A stretch of DNA of 64,000 nucleotides, from positions 1,364,001-1,428,000 of the forward strand of contig NZ_CP047452.1 in assembly GCF_030440595.1 (NCBI RefSeq). The letters run 5' to 3'. The translations under genes were made by a program, and so were the position numbers. The DNA comes from Corynebacterium glucuronolyticum DSM 44120. Lineage in GTDB: Bacteria; Actinomycetota; Actinomycetes; Mycobacteriales; Mycobacteriaceae. The notes under the pieces were generated by a model. The model saw only the letters and a list, made by a program, of their open reading frames with translations. It did no database searches and was not told where the DNA came from. Positions 59,583 through 64,000 of the stretch are shown one piece after another (position 1 is the stretch's first letter; every line of letters starts with the position of its first letter).

Positions 59583-60875
59583 CTAAGAACGTTCGGAGGA
59601 GCGTACGGAGACATCAGGGAGGGAACGGGCGAGAAAGAACCCAACGATACCGACGAGCGCAAGCGCGACGAGTGCCGCGCGGGCTCCGGCCATGGCGATG
59701 ACACCGGAGATAGCGCCGACGATAAGGAGGATAACCCCCATCGCAGTGTTAGCGACGGCGACGTACTGGGTTGTCTGGTCACCTTCCCCCATGTCGACGA
59801 CGTACGTTTTGCGGCCGACGCGGACACCGGTGTGGATGAGGGTGACGGCAAAGAAGCCAATGGGCAGCGTCCATGCGGCGATCAAGTCAATGTAACTGAG
59901 CCCGACGATGGCAAGCAAAGCAATGGATGTGGCTAGCGCACCGTAGGCCATCGTGTTCCGTGAGGACGTGTCCGCGAGTATTCCGGAGACCCGCCCGCCG
60001 ATGAGACTGGCGAGACCAGAGGCGACGATAAAGGAGCCAAGGCCGGAGAGGACATCCGATGTGCGTGAGGACAAGGCCACGATGAACGCGGGTGACAAAG
60101 CAGAGGCGAGCAGCAGCGCACGCACGATGACGAACCGCCTGAAGGGCTTGTCGGTGGCAAGAAGCGTCCAGGAATCCTTCACCCAGTTGGATCCGTTCCC
60201 CTTCGAAGCGCTGTTTTCGGGTGTTGGCTCGATGATCCGAGTGAACACCAACGCTGCCAACAACCAGCACACGCCACCGGCTGCGATCAGGAGGGCGAGG
60301 AAGCCGACGGAGAGATCGTGACCGCGGGCGCGGATGGCTAAGCCCACGGTGATGGCGATGATGCCGGCGATCATTGTCGAGGTCCCTGTAAGCCGGCCGC
60401 GGTGACCTTTGGAAATCGTCCGTGCCTGGACGTCCTTGGAAGAAATAGACCCGATTGCGCGCCCGGTGGAAAATGAGGCCAGGAAAATGATGACGAGCAG
60501 TCCGAGAAGTACTCCGCGGGTAAGACCAATGGCCAGGCCCATGGCAATGGCTGACAGGGCCTGAATAATGGCACCGATGGACCATACTGTTGCGCGCCGT
60601 TTCTTGCTGATAACCCAGCCGGTGATGGCGGCCTGAGGGAGCATCGAGCCGGATTCCCTGATCGGAACGAGCAACGCGGTGATGAAGGCGGGCACCCCTG
60701 TGGCGGAGAAGACCCAGGGCAGCACTGTCTTTGCGTTGACTAGCTGGTCGCCGATTCCCTGCAGCCCCATGGCCGTGACGTACGCGCGACCGTTGCGCTT
60801 CTCATTGGGTTTGAGTTGTTCAATGGTCGCAGCGGTAGATTGCGTGCCGCCACGTGAGGTCTGCTCTTGTGCCAT
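59583..60875 (-). CDS. Major facilitator superfamily transporter
   Basis: The 430-residue membrane protein has about twelve helices. It has a basic loop after the second helix pair (WVISKKRRATVWS) and a hydrophilic central loop (TPENSASKGNGSNW, about 215-230). The first 28 residues are polar. Its substrate is not predictable; the family includes drug and metabolite exporters. The ATG lies 7 nt after TACGGT with no ribosome site. It stands alone, with a 76-bp gap to the divergent-side HAD region. Confidence 0.85.
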   Translation of the reverse strand: MAQEQTSRGGTQSTAATIEQLKPNEKRNGRAYVTAMGLQGIGDQLVNAKTVLPWVFSATGVPAFITALLVPIRESGSMLPQAAITGWVISKKRRATVWSIGAIIQALSAIAMGLAIGLTRGVLLGLLVIIFLASFSTGRAIGSISSKDVQARTISKGHRGRLTGTSTMIAGIIAITVGLAIRARGHDLSVGFLALLIAAGGVCWLLAALVFTRIIEPTPENSASKGNGSNWVKDSWTLLATDKPFRRFVIVRALLLASALSPAFIVALSSRTSDVLSGLGSFIVASGLASLIGGRVSGILADTSSRNTMAYGALATSIALLAIVGLSYIDLIAAWTLPIGFFAVTLIHTGVRVGRKTYVVDMGEGDQTTQYVAVANTAMGVILLIVGAISGVIAMAGARAALVALALVGIVGFFLARSLPDVSVRSSERS

Positions 60876-61254
60876 GGTTTCAACCGTAGACGTTCTACCC
60901 CAGCCACCAAAACCCGCCCTTGAGCGCCACGAGAGCCAGACAGGAGGTACGGAGTCCGGCTGTTCATGGCAAGCCCCCTAACAACACCCGCGTAGCCACT
61001 CCTCGCATGCGAGAGCTCCCACCGAACCTCCGCATACAGTAGCGCCCATCTAGCCCGCCCATGCGGAAAAGCCCGCCACGTCCTCGCAGACTAAAACCCA
61101 CCCCACGGACTCTCGAACAAGACGTGTGACAGTGAAGTGTGTAAAGAAGCATGTAGCCGGGTTTCATCGCCGCCTTTCGGAGGTGGGAAACCTGGCGGTA
61201 CCGACATCCCTGATGAGGAGCGCGAGGTCGCTGCCCCGCCAATGCTTCGGGCGG
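60876..61254. other. Intergenic region, no supported gene
   Basis: About 380 bp between the hypothetical gene and the MFS gene. It holds the MFS -10 (60883-60888). A minus-strand frame from about 61167 (begins MKPGYMLLY, rich in Gly and Arg) has a possible AAAGGCGG site but no recognisable content. Confidence 0.45.
60883..60888 (-). promoter_or_regulatory. -10 element of the MFS gene (leaderless type)
   Basis: TACGGT (minus strand) ends 7 nt before the ATG at 60875. Confidence 0.45.
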
Positions 61255-61644
61255 TTACTCGAACTCCGGTGTGGAAGCGATGGTCTCCTCGTCGAACCCG
61301 CCTGCTTCCAAAGCGCGGTGAATGAAGAGGTTGAGGTCGTTTTCTTCCTCGGGCTCAATGACAGCGCCGACGTTCGTGTCATCAAAGGCCTGCGTCCGAT
61401 CGATGAATCCGTTGACAACACCGTGGATGGCCTCTTGTGACGGCTCATCACCGAGCCGGTCAAGGCTGTCGAGGAATGCCTCGACGATGCTCCGCAGCTC
61501 AGGAAGGACAGCAGGATCGAAGGGCTGCTCCCAGAATTCCTTTTCGTTCTCCCTGAGGTAAGACCCTGTTGCGTAGGATTCCAGGTTGGCGATGAACTCG
61601 TCAACGCTTGCCTGCATGCTCTCGCGAATACTCATGTGCTCCAT
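61255..61644 (-). CDS. Conserved hypothetical protein
   Basis: The 129-residue acidic helical protein has no motif I recognise. It contains EFWEQPFDPAVLPELRSIVEA in its middle and ends in EETIASTPEFE. An ATG three codons downstream (61635) is an alternative start. The chosen one follows TATATC by 7 nt and GGAGA by 3 nt. It lies 70 bp downstream of mshC on the same strand. No function is assigned. Confidence 0.75.
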   Translation of the reverse strand: MEHMSIRESMQASVDEFIANLESYATGSYLRENEKEFWEQPFDPAVLPELRSIVEAFLDSLDRLGDEPSQEAIHGVVNGFIDRTQAFDDTNVGAVIEPEEENDLNLFIHRALEAGGFDEETIASTPEFE

Positions 61645-61714
61645 TGTCTCCGATATACCGTCTTTTCGCACGTTCAACGCGCGGTGCGTCACCAATCTGC
61701 AACGCTTCCAGGAC

Positions 61715-62962
61715 TTACAGCTTGATTCCGAGGAGAGCATCGAGTGCGTTAGCGACGAGGCGACCGGCCTCCGGGTCGGTGGCTCCTGTCCACTCACGGT
61801 TCGCCCACGCTTCGATGGCAGCGATGGCTCGTGGTGTGTCGAGGTCATCGGCTAGGGCCTCACGGATCTCGGTCACGAGGGCCTCGGCCTCTGCTCGGGG
61901 TGATGGCTTGTCGACGCTTGCCCGCAGCCGTTCCACGAGGCTTTCGCACTGCTTAAGGATTGCTCCCGAGAAATCTCTATCGGCGCGGTAGTGACCACTA
62001 AACACCGACAGGCGGATCGCTGCGGGAGTGTGGCCTTCTTCCAGCAGTTTGGATACAAACACGAGGTTGCCGAGGGACTTCGACATTTTCACACCGTCGA
62101 GGGCGATCATTCCGCCGTGCACGTAGTGCCCCGCCATGCGGGGCTCGCCGGTGGCCGCCTCCGCGTGTGCGGCGGAGAACTCATGGTGCGGGAACACAAG
62201 ATCGCGCCCACCGCCCTGGATGTCGAAGGGCACCGACAACCGGTTGCGTGCGATAGCGGAACACTCAATGTGCCAGCCCGGGCGACCAGCACCAAACGGC
62301 GCGTCCCAGGAGGGCTCCCCCGGTCGCGCCATCTTCCACACGAGGGCGTCGAGCGGGTCCTCCTTGCCCGGGCGCTCGGGGTCGCCACCGCGCTCGGCAA
62401 ACACGTCGAGCATCTCTTCACGGCTGAAGCGGGACTCGTAGCCAAACTGCTCGGTTGCGTTCACGCGGACGTAGAGGTCGGGGTATTCGGGATCGTCAAT
62501 GGCGTACACCACGCCCTTATCGATGAGCTCCTGAACCATATCGATAACCTCATCCACGGCTTCCTGCACGCCGACGAAGTCCTGTGGCGGGAATACAGAG
62601 AGTTTTTCCATGTCGGAGCGGAAGAGGTCAATCTGGGAGGTGCCCAGTTCTCGCCAGTCGACGTTGTCGCGCTCGGCGCGCTCGAAGAGCGGATCGTCCA
62701 CATCGGTCACGTTCTGGACGTAGTGAACGTCGTGGCCATTAGCCTTCAACTGCCGGTAGATGAGGTCAAAAGCGAGGTATGTAGCGGCGTGGCCGAGGTG
62801 GGTCGCGTCGTACGGTGTAATGCCACACACGTACATGGTGGCGACTTTACCCGCTTTCACAGGCTTGATCCGGTCATCGGCCGAATCATAAAGGTTCAGA
62901 GGCACAGGTGTGCCGGTCAGTGAGTCGAAAGCGGAATGTTCAGGTACAGGCCACGATTGCAT
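61715..62962 (-). CDS. mshC: Cysteine:glucosaminyl-inositol ligase (mycothiol synthesis)
   Basis: MshC joins L-cysteine to GlcN-inositol with ATP, the penultimate step in mycothiol, the main low-molecular-weight thiol of actinobacteria. The 415-residue protein derives from cysteinyl-tRNA synthetase. The HIGH-like motif is THLGHA (about 55-60), the zinc-site cysteine is in YVCGITPYD, and the KMSKS motif is in DGVKMSKSLGN (about 285). The shorter C-terminus lacks the anticodon domain, which separates it from CysS. The frame is open 102 codons further upstream, but MQSWPVPEHSAF is the family start and lies 7 nt after TAAGGT. Confidence 0.96.
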   Translation of the reverse strand: MQSWPVPEHSAFDSLTGTPVPLNLYDSADDRIKPVKAGKVATMYVCGITPYDATHLGHAATYLAFDLIYRQLKANGHDVHYVQNVTDVDDPLFERAERDNVDWRELGTSQIDLFRSDMEKLSVFPPQDFVGVQEAVDEVIDMVQELIDKGVVYAIDDPEYPDLYVRVNATEQFGYESRFSREEMLDVFAERGGDPERPGKEDPLDALVWKMARPGEPSWDAPFGAGRPGWHIECSAIARNRLSVPFDIQGGGRDLVFPHHEFSAAHAEAATGEPRMAGHYVHGGMIALDGVKMSKSLGNLVFVSKLLEEGHTPAAIRLSVFSGHYRADRDFSGAILKQCESLVERLRASVDKPSPRAEAEALVTEIREALADDLDTPRAIAAIEAWANREWTGATDPEAGRLVANALDALLGIKL

Positions 62963-63356
62963 GCCACCCACCTTAGTTGTCACCCCAACAATCCGGCTAC
63001 TTCGCACCTCGCGGGCGTATTCTTGCGCGGACTGCATAGTCATCGTACGCGGGCAAACCCGGGGGTAACCGAACTCCGTAACGACGAAACGTCGAAAAGC
63101 CGACGCACTGAAAAGGGACAGGGAGCTTAGAGAGGAGAGATCACCCAGGTGCCTAAAAGCCGCCCGGAGGGTGCCTGACCGGAAGAAAATCCAGAGTCGC
63201 TCCAGACAAGCCCCCCGGCACTGATCTGGTGCGGGCGGACAAAGGGCCACCGTGGGGAAAGCAACCAAATCTACAGGAGGAAACGGTAAGCGATTGGAAA
63301 CGGCCAGAAGCTCGCGGACGCGGACGGAGATAGGAAGCGGACGATGATAGGCGAAA
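62963..63356. other. Non-coding gap between mshC and uppP
   Basis: About 390 bp with no supported gene. It contains the mshC -10 at 62970-62975. The rest is G-rich purine sequence without recognisable signals up to the uppP terminator. Confidence 0.5.
62970..62975 (-). promoter_or_regulatory. -10 element of mshC (leaderless type)
   Basis: TAAGGT (minus strand) ends 7 nt before the mshC ATG; the spacer GGGTGGC could also act as a weak ribosome site. Confidence 0.5.
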
Positions 63357-63390
63357 CCCCTCCGGCGACCTTGATTCGAGCGCGGAGGGG
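63357..63390 (-). terminator. Terminator of uppP
   Basis: An 8-bp GC-rich stem (63357-63364 with 63383-63390) and GTTTCG on the minus-strand exit, 24 bp past the uppP stop. Confidence 0.65.
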
Positions 63391-63413
63391 CTGTGGACGG
63401 ATGGGTACGGGGA

Positions 63414-64000
63414 CTAGGCTGCTAAAACGCCTGTTGCCAGCAGAATCATGACCAAGATACCGACGGGGATGCGGTAAGCGGCAAACCAGGAGAACGAGTT
63501 GTTTGAAACAAATTTCAGCAGCCATGCGATGGAGGCATAGCCCAACACGAAGGCGATAACTGTGCCCACAAGAAGTTGCGCGCCCGATGCGGCCTGGCCG
63601 GCTTCGGGGGCGAAGGCATCGGGAAGCGAAAACAGCCCGGAGGCAAGCACTGCGGGGATCGCGAGCAGGAACGAGAACTTCGCCGCGACATCGCGGTTCA
63701 GACCGAGGAAAAGGCCTGCGGAGATCGTGCCTCCGGAACGAGAAACGCCAGGAATCAGGGCAAGGCATTGCGCAAAGCCCATGAGGATTGCGTCCCGCAT
63801 AGTCAGCTCGTCGTAGCCACGCTTCTTGGATCCCACCTTTTCTGCCCAGATGAAGACGAAGGAGAAGGCCACGAGAACACCTGCTGTGATCCACAGGTTG
63901 CGAAGATTTTCACGGATCAGATCTTTGCCTAGGAACCCGAGAACACCAACGGGAATCGTGCCAAAGATGACCATCCATCCCATGCGGTAGTAGAAGTCGC
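63414..64000 (-). CDS. uppP: Undecaprenyl-diphosphatase UppP (BacA), 5' end beyond the window
   Basis: UppP recycles undecaprenyl pyrophosphate to the monophosphate carrier used in cell-wall synthesis and gives bacitracin tolerance. The visible C-terminal 195 residues contain the family motif [20 protein letters not shown] with the catalytic Ser-Arg cluster, followed by [12 protein letters not shown]. About five membrane helices are present. The N-terminal part, including the first E-x-x-x-E region, lies past the right edge, and the frame continues open to base 64000. Confidence 0.93.
   Translation of the reverse strand, partial: DFYYRMGWMVIFGTIPVGVLGFLGKDLIRENLRNLWITAGVLVAFSFVFIWAEKVGSKKRGYDELTMRDAILMGFAQCLALIPGVSRSGGTISAGLFLGLNRDVAAKFSFLLAIPAVLASGLFSLPDAFAPEAGQAASGAQLLVGTVIAFVLGYASIAWLLKFVSNNSFSWFAAYRIPVGILVMILLATGVLAA

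Overview
The window looks like a chromosomal segment of a Corynebacterium. Three kinds of evidence point there. The gene set includes a mycothiol ligase (MshC), RbpA, a Pup/PafA/Dop/ARC pupylation system without any 20S proteasome genes, a Ppm/Lnt pair, and an aspA-hisG-hisE order as I recall it from corynebacteria. The cob, helY-tat-paf and rbpA-ppm-lnt-fxsA blocks follow the gene order I know from Mycobacterium tuberculosis (Rv2050-Rv2120 region). Base composition is moderately GC-rich, and many genes begin directly at a promoter with no leader. I cannot name the species. Most of the window is ordinary conserved core; the accessory content suggests a facultative anaerobe.

Layout. 0.1-4.5 kb: gnd, a PaaI-type thioesterase, an SdaC-like amino-acid permease and a methyltransferase. 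4.5-8.0 kb: a pyruvate formate-lyase locus in which the enzyme is divided into a 701-residue catalytic subunit without the glycyl-radical domain and a separate 83-residue glycyl-radical subunit, followed by the activase. 8.0-8.9 kb: a long non-coding gap. 8.9-13.6 kb: a degenerate cyclopropane-synthase-like protein, tpx, a TauE/SafE transporter, yceI with a 56-residue membrane protein, a zinc-finger protein and rbpA. 13.6-14.4 kb: a frameshifted LigB/YgiD dioxygenase pseudogene. 14.5-17.6 kb: ppm, lnt, fxsA and a DUF3253 gene.

17.6-31.7 kb: aerobic-type cobalamin synthesis (cobN, cobG, cobH, cobIJ on one side; pepQ-cobL-cobM-cobK on the other). It is interrupted by a secretory-lipase-family gene, a small secreted membrane-anchored protein, a pair of direct repeats and a DUF222/HNH endonuclease gene. 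31.7-44.2 kb: a trypsin-like protease, helY, tatC-tatA, pafC-pafB-pafA-pup, dop, arc and trmI. 44.2-47.4 kb: a 15-bp tandem repeat, a hypothetical protein, an M18 aminopeptidase and a RecB-type nuclease. 47.5-57.1 kb: formate-tetrahydrofolate ligase, aspartase, a Dcu C4-dicarboxylate carrier and two tandem C1 aminopeptidases; the carrier and peptidases lie between aspA and hisG. 57.3-64 kb: hisG, hisE, a HAD phosphatase, an MFS carrier, a hypothetical protein, mshC and the 3' part of uppP.

How the genes fit together. Pfl makes formate and acetyl-CoA without oxygen; Fhs can load the formate onto tetrahydrofolate. Aspartase, the Dcu carrier and the C1 peptidases suit peptide or aspartate breakdown to fumarate with succinate exchange. 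This sits beside oxygen-dependent B12 synthesis (CobG). The pupylation genes are complete except for the protease, as known in other corynebacteria.

Signals that stand out: (1) the split pyruvate formate-lyase with an intercistronic hairpin; (2) a repeated TANNNT-N7-ATG arrangement at a dozen or more genes, which fixes several starts and implies leaderless mRNAs; (3) the pseudogene whose four indels mostly fall in short sequence runs while its promoter and a start-codon palindrome stay intact; (4) several small repeats and long gaps with no explained role. No rRNA, tRNA or CRISPR array was recognised.
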